NCBI GenBank assembly: GCA_030426265.1 | Contig: JAUHYP010000003.1 | Location: 1-64,000, forward strand | DNA length: 64,000 bases | From: Gammaproteobacteria bacterium | GTDB lineage: Bacteria > Pseudomonadota > Gammaproteobacteria > Xanthomonadales > SZUA-36 | Reading direction: 5' to 3' | Shown here: one piece after another, positions 8,773 through 16,595 of the stretch | Numbering within the stretch: position 1 is the first letter of the stretch | How the letters are laid out: each line of letters opens with the position of its first letter | Made by a program: the position numbers and the translations under genes | Notes under the pieces: model-generated | What the model was told of the DNA's origin: nothing | The model's input: only the letters and a program-made list of their open reading frames with translations | Databases searched by the model: none

Positions 8773-10056
8773 ATGCTCAGTAACGCCGACCTGTTTCAAC
8801 GCGCCCGCGCCCGCATTCCCGGCGGCGTCAACTCGCCGGTGCGCGCCTTCAACGGCGTGGGTGGAGAGCCCCTGTTCTTCGAGCGCGCCGAGGGTGCGCG
8901 GCTCTTTGGGGTCAATGGCCGTTCCTACATCGACTACGTCGGCTCCTGGGGCCCGATGATCGCCGGCCATGCACACCCGGACGTGGTGCGCGCCGTGCAG
9001 CAGGCGGCCGCCCGCGGCCTGAGCTATGGCGCCCCGGCGCCGGGCGAGGTGACCATGGCCGAGCGGCTGTGCGAACTGGTGCCGTCCCTGGACCTGGTGC
9101 GCATGGTCAATTCCGGCACCGAGGCCACCATGAGCGCCATCCGCCTGGCGCGGGCGGCGACGGGCCGCGACCGCATCATCAAGTTCGAAGGCTGCTACCA
9201 CGGCCACGCGGATTCCTTCCTGGTGAAGGCGGGCAGCGGGGCCCTGACCCTGGGCGTACCCAATTCGCCGGGGGTGCCGGCAGCCCTGGCCGACCTCACC
9301 ATGACCCTGCCCTTCAATGACCTGGAGGCCGTGCGCCAGGCCCTGGAAGTGTCCGGGGGCGAGGTGGCCGCCATCATCGTCGAGCCGGTGGCGGGCAACA
9401 TGAACTGCATCCTGCCGGCGGAGGGCTTCCTGGAGGGCCTGCGTCGCCTGTGCGACCAGCATGGCGTGGTCCTGATCTTCGACGAGGTGATGACCGGCTT
9501 CCGCGTGGCCCTGGGTGGCGCCCAGGCGCTGTTCGGCGTGACGCCGGACCTCTCCACCTTCGGCAAGGTCATCGGCGCCGGCATGCCCGTCGGGGCCTTC
9601 GGCGGCAAGCGCGAGCTGATGGAGCAGGTGGCCCCCCTGGGACCCGTCTACCAGGCCGGCACCCTGTCCGGGAACCCGGTCGCCATGGCGGCGGGCCTGG
9701 CCAACCTGGACCTGATCTGCGCCCCGGGCTTCTACGCCGAGCTGGAGCGCAAGACGACCCTGTTGGTGGACGGCCTGCGCGATGCGGCCCGCGAGGCGGG
9801 CGTCCCCATGGCTTTTGCCCGGGCGGGCGGCATGTTCGGGTTCTTCTTCACGGATGCGACCGAGGTTTCGAGCTTCGCCCAGGCCACGGCCTGCGACCTC
9901 GAGGCCTTCAAGCGCTTCTTCCACGGCATGCTGGAAGCAGGTGTGTACCTCGCGCCTTCGGCCTTCGAAGCCGGCTTCGTGTCACAGGCGCACGAGGAGG
10001 CGGACATCCGCGAAACCGTCGGTGCGGCGGGAGAGGTGCTGCGGCGATTGGGATAG
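8773..10056 (+). CDS. hemL: Glutamate-1-semialdehyde 2,1-aminomutase
   Basis: This 427-residue PLP enzyme converts glutamate-1-semialdehyde to 5-aminolevulinate in the C5 route of tetrapyrrole synthesis. It shows the N-terminal [13 protein letters not shown], the substrate/PLP region [17 protein letters not shown], the [15 protein letters not shown] loop, [10 protein letters not shown], and the PLP lysine in [14 protein letters not shown]. The start at 8773 gives the family length; the ORF-track start at 8569 is too long, and an ATG at 8728 is a weaker alternative. The stop codon forms the base of a hairpin shared with the convergent gene downstream. Confidence 0.97.
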   Translation: MLSNADLFQRARARIPGGVNSPVRAFNGVGGEPLFFERAEGARLFGVNGRSYIDYVGSWGPMIAGHAHPDVVRAVQQAAARGLSYGAPAPGEVTMAERLCELVPSLDLVRMVNSGTEATMSAIRLARAATGRDRIIKFEGCYHGHADSFLVKAGSGALTLGVPNSPGVPAALADLTMTLPFNDLEAVRQALEVSGGEVAAIIVEPVAGNMNCILPAEGFLEGLRRLCDQHGVVLIFDEVMTGFRVALGGAQALFGVTPDLSTFGKVIGAGMPVGAFGGKRELMEQVAPLGPVYQAGTLSGNPVAMAAGLANLDLICAPGFYAELERKTTLLVDGLRDAAREAGVPMAFARAGGMFGFFFTDATEVSSFAQATACDLEAFKRFFHGMLEAGVYLAPSAFEAGFVSQAHEEADIRETVGAAGEVLRRLG

Positions 10057-10075
10057 GGCCTGACAACAGGCCCTA
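10054..10075. terminator. Hairpin spanning both stop codons of a convergent gene pair
   Basis: TAGGGCCTG-ACAA-CAGGCCCTA is a perfect 9-base stem with a 4-base loop. The left TAG is the hemL stop and the right CTA is the stop of the minus-strand gene. The 16-base intergenic gap lies entirely inside it. It has no T-run, so it would act as a shared 3' end stabiliser or a weak bidirectional terminator. Confidence 0.65.
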
Positions 10076-12991
10076 GCGCCGTTCGATCTCCTGCCAGGTG
10101 CAGCGGTCGCAGCCGTCGGCGGGCACCAGGAGCTCGCTGCCCCAGGACGTGGTGAACAGGCCGCCCCAGTGGATCACGAACAGGCGGTCGTTGTGGATCA
10201 CGCCGCGCGTGGTTCGGTCCATGCTGTAGCTGTCGTAGTACACCGCATTTTCCCGGGGGACGGAGGTCCAGTCGGCCAGGTCGGCCCGGCCGAGGCGATC
10301 CAGTCGCACCGCGCCCCGTTCACCCACGATTTCGTACATCAGCGCGCCCGTGGCCAGCCACGGATAGGACCAGGACGGGTCGGGGCTGTAGACGCCGTCC
10401 CGGGGCCCGTGCACGTCCACCGGCAGGCTGAACCGGTGCGGGCGTCCGATGGTGGCGTCGCCCGGCAGCCAGGTGAAATTGTGATGGGACTGGAGCACCG
10501 GCGTGGAGCTGCCACTGTCGCCGATCGTGTCCTCGTCCAGCAGGACCGGCGCGCCCGGGTCGGACACGTCGAACAGGCCGACCAGCACGCCCTGCTCGAC
10601 CGTGAATTCCTGGGGTGTCCCTTCGTTGACGTTGATCGCGTCCATGCCCACGCCCAGCAACAGGTCCGCGCCCACCGGGTGGAGGTACTCGGAATAGCCG
10701 GGAATCTCCAGGGCGCCGAGCACGAAGGGATCGTTCGGGTTCGACAGGTCGAGCGCGTACAGCGGGTCGATACGGCGGAAGGTCACCACGTAGCCCCGGT
10801 CGCCGAAAAAGCGCACGGCGTGCACGCTCTCTTCCGGCTTGCCGATGCGCTCCGGACGCTGGTCGTTGGGGAGGACGGCGCGCACGGGCAACAGGAAGTC
10901 GCCGCCCGCCTCGGTGCCGAGAACGGTCAACCGGTTGCTGCCCGCATCGCCCCAGCGCTCCTGCCACCAGCCCGAATCGCTGAGCACCCTGAGGGCGCCT
11001 TCGTGTTCGCTGAGGCGGAACGCCAACCGCCGGGGATCATGGCCGATGCCGCCCTCGATGGTTCCGGAGCCGGCGTATTCCACGCCCTTGTCGCTGATGG
11101 AGAAACGGTGCAGGTCCGTGTCCACGTAGGGCCCGAGCGTCACGCGGCCTTCGGGGGTGATCTCGACATGCTGTCGAGCGCCGGCCACCCAGACGCCTTC
11201 GGGCGTCGCATACAGCCCGTCGGCGCGGCCCAGGATGGCGGCGCTGACCGGGGGCGCCCCCAGGTCGTTGACGTCGAACACGCTGAGCACGTTCAGTTCC
11301 GCCGACAGGCGGTGGCCGGGCAGGGGCGGGATCATCACGCGGTCGGCGGTGACCAGTGTGTGCTCGGAACCGTCTCCCAGGCGGACCCGGGGCAGCAGCA
11401 TTTCGCCGTCCAGGGCCGCGAGGATGGCGCGGAATTCCTCCTGCGTGTAGGCCTCCTTCTGTTCTTCGGAGGGCAGGAACCGGGCCGCGATCGCGTGGAA
11501 ATCGGGTTGGTAACTGGTCAGCAGGAACAGCCGGTCCCCGATGAGCCGGCTGGAGGTGATCCGGCCGTCGATGACCAGTGAGACGTCGACCGTTTCGTCC
11601 GTTCCCTCACCATACTCCCAGGCCTGGACGATGGACCGGGACAGTCCGGTGCCCCAGCAGCTCGATTCCACCTGGCTGCCGAGGTAGAGCATGCGGTTCG
11701 TGTCCTCGGCGCCGGCGTGCAGGAACAGCCCTTCACCCTCGAGGGTGTGCTGGGGACGCTGGACCTCGGGGTAGGTGACCTCGTAGCGCGCTTCGAAGGA
11801 CGGGTTGCCGGCGCCCGGACTCACCTGCCAGCGGGTGATCGATTGCAGGTAATGGCCCTCGTCTCCCTCGCCGTCTTCCGCGGACTCGAAACGCGTTCCG
11901 AAATCCGCCGCGTCGATGCTGAACAGCAGGTCGGTTGTGGCCTTGACCAGGTCCGCCTCGTCCACGCCCGCTTCCTGCACGTTCGTGCCGGAAACCAGCT
12001 CGCCATTGCCGGCATCCGTCGGCGGCGCCGGGCTGAGGATGGGCGCCGGGGCGCAGATGATCGGCATGTCGTAGGTGGGCGAGGCCCGGTAGGCGCGGTC
12101 GAAGAAGTATTTCAGCGCGTCCGCCGAGGCCAGTTTGGCCATCGCGGCGGGGTGGGGGCGGCCCGATGGCGGATCCGAGAGCATCAGCTGCCCCGCATCG
12201 GGGCGGTCCCAGCTGCCGTCGCTGGTCTGCAAGGCGATGCGCATGCGGGTTTCGGTCTCGAACTGCAGGGACAGCTCGCCCGCGGGCTGGTGGTCCGAGC
12301 CGACCTGGGCGCAGGAGGGGCAGCTGCCCGTGGTGCGGGTCAGGTCGAAGCTCCGTTCGCCTTCGCGCCCTGCGCCGGAACGCCAGGTGGGCTCGCCGGC
12401 GGCGTCGTAGTGGTAGATCACCGCATAGACGTGTTCACCCTGGGTTTGCACCGACACGCCGTAACCGGTTTCGGCCGGGTCGTGGTAGATGCCGCTGTGG
12501 TCGTCCAGCGTGGGGGTGGAGGCGAACCGGAACGGCTGCAGGACACGCGAGCCTTCCGCCTCGCCCAGTTCCCACTGGACCTCGGCGATCTGTGGGTGCG
12601 GAAACGCGATGTCCAGCGACCCGACCACCTCGAAGCCTTCGACGGCGCCGGCGGCGTGGTCCCAGCGGTGGCGCATCAGGTCGCCCTGGAAGCGGTTGCC
12701 GTCCATGTCGGCGCCGGCCGTGTACCACACCGGGCTGCCGTCCTCGGCGTAGGTGTACCAGACCACGAACAGGAAATCGCCGATGCGGTTGAGGTCCCAG
12801 CCGCTGCCACCGTGGTCGGGGCTCCACCACAGGCCCTGGCGGAGCACGACGTCGGTCGGGCCCGCGATGCCGTTGCTGGCGCCGGGGTCGTCTGCCTGCA
12901 GGGGTGCGGCAAAAGACAGCGCCACTGCGAGTGCGGCGCCGATGCGTGTCGTGAACCCGCCGGGGCGGCGGGCCGTGTGCGTGAGCGGCAA
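10073..12991 (-). CDS. Secreted beta-propeller protein with two N-terminal W/Y-P-G-x-G modules
   Basis: This is a large exported protein, 972 residues from the TTG at 12991. I prefer that start because AGGAGG sits six bases before it and the product opens directly with a signal peptide (TTRIGAALAVALSFAAPLQA); the ORF-track start at 13054 adds 21 residues. Residues about 50-165 and 163-274 are two copies of a module with the pattern G-x-W/Y-x-x-P-x-x-x-G-x-G (GLWWSPDHGGSGWDL and GIYHDPAETGYGVSV). The remaining ~650 residues match the secreted beta-propeller family (Beta_propel-type), with LVKATTDLLFSIDA and repeated blade text such as VHAVRFFGDRGYVVTF and LYALDLSNPNDPFVLG. The function is unknown, perhaps extracellular binding. 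The gene converges on hemL. Confidence 0.8.
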   Translation of the reverse strand: MPLTHTARRPGGFTTRIGAALAVALSFAAPLQADDPGASNGIAGPTDVVLRQGLWWSPDHGGSGWDLNRIGDFLFVVWYTYAEDGSPVWYTAGADMDGNRFQGDLMRHRWDHAAGAVEGFEVVGSLDIAFPHPQIAEVQWELGEAEGSRVLQPFRFASTPTLDDHSGIYHDPAETGYGVSVQTQGEHVYAVIYHYDAAGEPTWRSGAGREGERSFDLTRTTGSCPSCAQVGSDHQPAGELSLQFETETRMRIALQTSDGSWDRPDAGQLMLSDPPSGRPHPAAMAKLASADALKYFFDRAYRASPTYDMPIICAPAPILSPAPPTDAGNGELVSGTNVQEAGVDEADLVKATTDLLFSIDAADFGTRFESAEDGEGDEGHYLQSITRWQVSPGAGNPSFEARYEVTYPEVQRPQHTLEGEGLFLHAGAEDTNRMLYLGSQVESSCWGTGLSRSIVQAWEYGEGTDETVDVSLVIDGRITSSRLIGDRLFLLTSYQPDFHAIAARFLPSEEQKEAYTQEEFRAILAALDGEMLLPRVRLGDGSEHTLVTADRVMIPPLPGHRLSAELNVLSVFDVNDLGAPPVSAAILGRADGLYATPEGVWVAGARQHVEITPEGRVTLGPYVDTDLHRFSISDKGVEYAGSGTIEGGIGHDPRRLAFRLSEHEGALRVLSDSGWWQERWGDAGSNRLTVLGTEAGGDFLLPVRAVLPNDQRPERIGKPEESVHAVRFFGDRGYVVTFRRIDPLYALDLSNPNDPFVLGALEIPGYSEYLHPVGADLLLGVGMDAINVNEGTPQEFTVEQGVLVGLFDVSDPGAPVLLDEDTIGDSGSSTPVLQSHHNFTWLPGDATIGRPHRFSLPVDVHGPRDGVYSPDPSWSYPWLATGALMYEIVGERGAVRLDRLGRADLADWTSVPRENAVYYDSYSMDRTTRGVIHNDRLFVIHWGGLFTTSWGSELLVPADGCDRCTWQEIERR

Positions 12992-13020
12992 GGAGGACCT
13001 CCTGTCCTTGGACGGGTTGA

Positions 13021-13033
13021 CCTGTCCCCCCAA
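13021..13033. repeat. 13-base repeat CCTGTCCCCCCAA, copy 1
   Basis: The same 13 bases recur at 40460-40472. On the minus strand both read TTGGGGGGACAGG just upstream of, or at, a minus-strand gene start. It resembles the GGGGACAG cores of short dispersed repeats in some gammaproteobacteria, but two copies cannot establish a family. Confidence 0.4.
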
Positions 13034-13090
13034 TGTTAGCATCCGCCGGGGCATTCGGCAGGCGCCGCGGGACGGCTGGACCGGCGCTGC

Positions 13091-13912
13091 TCAGTCCAGA
13101 AACAGGTCCTTCATCAGCGGTGCGCCGGGCTTCACCGCGTACCGGTCGAAGTCCTTCACGCCCTCCTGGACCAGCACGTTTTCGTCGATGAAGAATCGGC
13201 CCGTGGTGGTCTTCGCTTCCCGCGAAAGGATGGCGAGGGCCGCGTCGGCCATGACGTCCTCGGTGCGGCAGTTTTCCGGCTTGACCTTGCCGTCGAGCAT
13301 GTTGATGGCGGCGGTGGCGATCACCGTGCGCGGCCACAGCGCGTTCACGCCGATGCCGAACTCGCGAAACTCCTCCGCCATGCCCAGCACGCACATGCTC
13401 ATGCCGTACTTGCTCATGGTGTAGGCCGTGTGGTGCCGGAACCAGGCCGGGTTCATGTTCAGCGGCGGGGAGAGGTTCAGGATGTGCGGGTTCGTACCCT
13501 TGCGCAGGTAGGGCAGGGCCGCGCGCGAGCAGGTGTAGGTCCCGCGGACATTGACCTGGAACATCAGGTCGTAGCGCCGCATGGGCAGGTCCTGCGTATT
13601 GCGCAGCGTGATGGCGCTGGCATTGTTGACCAGCACGTCGATGCCGCCGAAGTGTTCGGCAGCCTGCGCCATCGCTGCGTCCACCGCGTCGTCGTCGCGA
13701 ACGTCCAGGCGGATGGCGAGCGCCTGGCCACCGGCATCCTCGATTTCCTTCACGGCATCGTGGATGGTGCCCGGCAGCTTGGGATGGGGGGTGTCGGTCT
13801 TGGCCGCGACCACCACGCGGGCGCCTTCACGGGCGACGCGTAGGGCGATCGCCTTGCCGATCCCGCGGGAACCCCCGGTGATGAATACGGTCCTGTGCTT
13901 GAGGCTGGCCAT
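13091..13912 (-). CDS. SDR family oxidoreductase (HSDL2-like)
   Basis: This 273-residue classical short-chain dehydrogenase has the NAD(P)-binding TGGSRGIGKAIAL (residues 12-24), the structural NNAS (about 92), a catalytic-site LNLSPP, and the catalytic YTMSKYG (YxxxK, about 168). The motif VVAAKTDTPHPKLPGTIHDA and the C-terminal FFIDENVLVQEGVKDFDRY match the hydroxysteroid-dehydrogenase-like 2 group, found in bacteria and peroxisomes, whose natural substrate is uncertain. It would oxidise or reduce a hydroxy/keto group, perhaps on lipids. It is divergent from the DedA fusion gene, with a 117-base gap between them. Confidence 0.88.
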   Translation of the reverse strand: MASLKHRTVFITGGSRGIGKAIALRVAREGARVVVAAKTDTPHPKLPGTIHDAVKEIEDAGGQALAIRLDVRDDDAVDAAMAQAAEHFGGIDVLVNNASAITLRNTQDLPMRRYDLMFQVNVRGTYTCSRAALPYLRKGTNPHILNLSPPLNMNPAWFRHHTAYTMSKYGMSMCVLGMAEEFREFGIGVNALWPRTVIATAAINMLDGKVKPENCRTEDVMADAALAILSREAKTTTGRFFIDENVLVQEGVKDFDRYAVKPGAPLMKDLFLD

Positions 13913-14029
13913 CGCTGTGATTTCTCCCTTGTTTTCATCGGGCTGTCACGGCGCCCGGTCATGGCTGTCGTATCATAACCGAGTCGGCCCGCCCGCCTGC
14001 TCAATCCACTCCCCTGCGTTCCGGAAAAC

Positions 14030-16120
14030 ATGGACAACGGCTACCTGCAGGAACTGCTCAACTGGATCTCGGAAAACCCCGGGTGGTCCGGCGCGGTGCT
14101 GTTCCTCATCGCCTTCATCGAATCGCTGGTGGTGGTGGGCATCTTTCTGCCGGGCATCCTCATCCTGTTCGGCATCGGCGCCCTGCTGGGGCTGGGGGAC
14201 GCTTCCCTGGCCCCGATCTGGATCGGGGGGTCGCTGGGCGCCTTCTGCGGCGACCTGTTCAGTTTCTGGATCGGGCACCGCTACCAGAACCAGCTGCGGC
14301 GCGTGTGGCCGTTCTCGCGCTACCCCGGCATGCTGTTGCGCGGCGCGGAATTCTTCCGCCGGTTCGGCCTGTGGAGCATCCTCGCGGGCCGGTTCATCGG
14401 CCCCCTGCGCCCCATCATCCCGACCACGGCGGGCATGCTCGGGATGCCGTTGGGCCGGTTCCTGGCCGTGTGCATCCCGGGCTGCATCCTGTGGACGCCC
14501 GCCTACCTGCTTCCGGGCATGCTGTTCGGCGACGCCCTGGAAGTGGCGGCCGAATACGCCGGGCGCCTGGCCCTGGTGATCGGCCTGGCGGTCGGCATCA
14601 CCTGGTTCTGCCTGTGGTTGATCCGCTTGCTCTACGAACTGGGCGTGGTCTGGTCGGCGCGCTGGCTGCGCCGCGCCATCCGCTGGTCACGGCGCCACCC
14701 CGTTCTGGGGCGCGTTTCCGGGCCGATCATCGACCCGTCGCAACCGGAAGTGTTGTCGGTGAGCACCCTGGGCCTGCTGCTGGTGGCGGCCCTGTGCGGG
14801 CTCGTACTGCTGCTGTTCCTCGGCCCCTTCGGTTCCGAACCGGGGCGCAGCGACCTGGCCGTGCTGGCCTGGACCCAGACCCTGCGCAACGACATCACCG
14901 ATCCATTGATGGTGGCCATCAGCCAGCTCTCGCGCACCTGGGTCCTGCTGCCGACCGTGGTGGCCACCGCCCTGTGGCTGCTGGGCGCCAACCGCATCAA
15001 CGCCGCCGCGCACTGGGGCGTGGCCATGGCCGGGGGGCTGGCCCTGCAGTTGCTGATGGATTGGACCCTGCGCTCCATGCCGTTGACCGAAGTCGCGGGC
15101 CAGTCCATGACCTTCCTGCCCAGCGCGCCGATGACCTTCGCCACCGTGGTGCTGGGGTTCTTTTCCGTGATGGTGGCCAAGGAACTGCGCCGCCGGCACC
15201 GTCGCTGGCCCTACCTGGCCTCCACCCTGCTGCTGACCCTGCTGGCCATGGCCCGTGTGTACCTGGGCCTGGACTGGCTCAGTGGCGCGCTGGTGGGCTT
15301 CATCCTGGGCATGGCATGGACGGCGATCGTCGGCATGGCCTACCGGGCGCGCGCCATGCGGGCCTTCTCCGGCACCATGGTCTGCGCCATTTTCTACGGC
15401 ACCCTGGCGCTGACCTTTACCTGGCAGGTGGGCGTCCATCTCGAAAAGGACCTGGTCGCCGTGCGCATTCCGGTCCCGGAATCGCACCTGACGGAGCAGG
15501 CGTGGTGGGAACAGGAATGGCGCACGCTGCCGGAGCAGCGCACGCGCTCCGCATCCGTGGCCGTCCAGGCGTTCAACCTGCAGGTCGCCCTGCCGGTGGG
15601 CACGGTCGTAGAGGACCTCACCGACAAGGACTGGGAGCACGTCGAACCGGCGACCTGGCGGTGGTTCCTCAAGTCGCTCAACCCGGAAGCGAACCAGCGA
15701 ACCCTGCCACTGACCGGGCGAAATTTCCTGGGGCAGGGCGAGGTGCTGGTGCTGCGCCGCGCTACCGACGACCCGCAACGGCAATGGGTGTTGCGGCTTT
15801 GGGATTCCGGGGTTCGCCTGGGGGAGGCCGCCACACCGGTCTATCTCGGCCAGTACACCGTCGAGCAGCTGGAGCAGCGCCTGTGGGTGTTCAGCCACTG
15901 GCGGCCGCAGCCCTCTGCTGAAGGAGATCTCAGGTCGTTCGGGGCCGGTTGGCCGGGAGTGATGGTGCGTGAGGCCCGGGAGGGCCTGCTGCTCATTCGT
16001 CCGGGGAGTCCGTCTGGAACCGCGGCAGCACTTCCAGCAGGGCCTGCAGCCGATCCAGCGGTGCTTCCAGTTCCAGCAGGGCCTGTTTCTCCGCCACATC
16101 CAGCGGCAGCAGCTCGGTAA
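14030..16120 (+). CDS. DedA / PAP2-like / LssY_C fusion membrane protein
   Basis: This 696-residue inner-membrane protein has three parts. Residues about 1-215 are a DedA/VTT domain (FIESLVVVGIFLPGIL, the re-entrant AGRFIGPLRPIIPTTAG), a family linked to lipid scrambling and membrane homeostasis. Residues about 240-450 are a PAP2-like six-helix domain. Residues about 470-640 match the LssY C-terminal domain (DWEHVEPATWRW, GQYTVEQLEQRLWVFSHW). The PAP2 active-site motifs are altered: PSAP replaces PSGH, and YLGLDWLSGAL replaces YLGxHxxSD. So phosphatase activity is doubtful. The last ~43 residues are Ala/Pro-rich and overlap the convergent LON-domain gene by 128 bases, so the true end may be earlier. 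Confidence 0.85.
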   Translation: MDNGYLQELLNWISENPGWSGAVLFLIAFIESLVVVGIFLPGILILFGIGALLGLGDASLAPIWIGGSLGAFCGDLFSFWIGHRYQNQLRRVWPFSRYPGMLLRGAEFFRRFGLWSILAGRFIGPLRPIIPTTAGMLGMPLGRFLAVCIPGCILWTPAYLLPGMLFGDALEVAAEYAGRLALVIGLAVGITWFCLWLIRLLYELGVVWSARWLRRAIRWSRRHPVLGRVSGPIIDPSQPEVLSVSTLGLLLVAALCGLVLLLFLGPFGSEPGRSDLAVLAWTQTLRNDITDPLMVAISQLSRTWVLLPTVVATALWLLGANRINAAAHWGVAMAGGLALQLLMDWTLRSMPLTEVAGQSMTFLPSAPMTFATVVLGFFSVMVAKELRRRHRRWPYLASTLLLTLLAMARVYLGLDWLSGALVGFILGMAWTAIVGMAYRARAMRAFSGTMVCAIFYGTLALTFTWQVGVHLEKDLVAVRIPVPESHLTEQAWWEQEWRTLPEQRTRSASVAVQAFNLQVALPVGTVVEDLTDKDWEHVEPATWRWFLKSLNPEANQRTLPLTGRNFLGQGEVLVLRRATDDPQRQWVLRLWDSGVRLGEAATPVYLGQYTVEQLEQRLWVFSHWRPQPSAEGDLRSFGAGWPGVMVREAREGLLLIRPGSPSGTAAALPAGPAADPAVLPVPAGPVSPPHPAAAAR

Positions 16121-16595
16121 GCCGGTAGCTCACCCAGGTGGCGTCGTCGGGACGGGGGTCCTCGAAGGCGGGATAGTCGGTACCGACCTTGTCCATGAAC
16201 CCGCGGATGATGTCCGCCAACAGGCCGAATTCCGGCGGCAGGGGCAGGTCGGGTTCGACCGGCAGGTATTCCACCGTGCCCAGCAGCAGGCCGTCGTCCC
16301 GCGCACGCGTGGAATGCACGACGAAACGCCGCCCGCCACGCGCGACGATGCCCAGCAGACCGTCTTCCAGTGTATGAAAGTCACGGATGTGGGCGTCCGT
16401 GCCGATGCGCACGTGCGTTGCCGGGGCGTCGTCGTCGGGGTGCAGCACCAGGACGACACCGAAGGGCCGGTCCTGGCCGGTGCACTCGCGCACCATGTCC
16501 AGGTAGCGGCGCTCGAAGATTCGCAGCGGGAGATGACCGCCGGGGACCAGGACGACGTTGAGGGGAAAGAGGGCGATGTCCGCCGTATCCGTCAC
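15993..16595 (-). CDS. LON substrate-binding domain protein
   Basis: This 200-residue protein matches the stand-alone N-terminal (substrate-binding) domain of Lon protease: IALFPLNVVLVPGGHLPLRIFERRYLDMV at the N-terminus, GLLGIVARGGRRFVV in the middle, and a C-terminal helical part (EKQALLELEAPLDRLQALLEVL). There is no ATPase or protease domain. Stand-alone LON proteins are cytosolic with poorly known roles. The GTG start overlaps the mpl stop by four bases (GTGA), so it is the last gene of that operon. The long ORF-track frame back to 17792 is a shadow of mpl. Its 3' end overlaps the end of the opposite-strand DedA fusion. Confidence 0.85.
   Translation of the reverse strand: MTDTADIALFPLNVVLVPGGHLPLRIFERRYLDMVRECTGQDRPFGVVLVLHPDDDAPATHVRIGTDAHIRDFHTLEDGLLGIVARGGRRFVVHSTRARDDGLLLGTVEYLPVEPDLPLPPEFGLLADIIRGFMDKVGTDYPAFEDPRPDDATWVSYRLTELLPLDVAEKQALLELEAPLDRLQALLEVLPRFQTDSPDE

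Noticed and set aside
11717-13039. 440-residue plus-strand open frame
   Set aside because: Antisense to the beta-propeller gene, with no recognisable domain.
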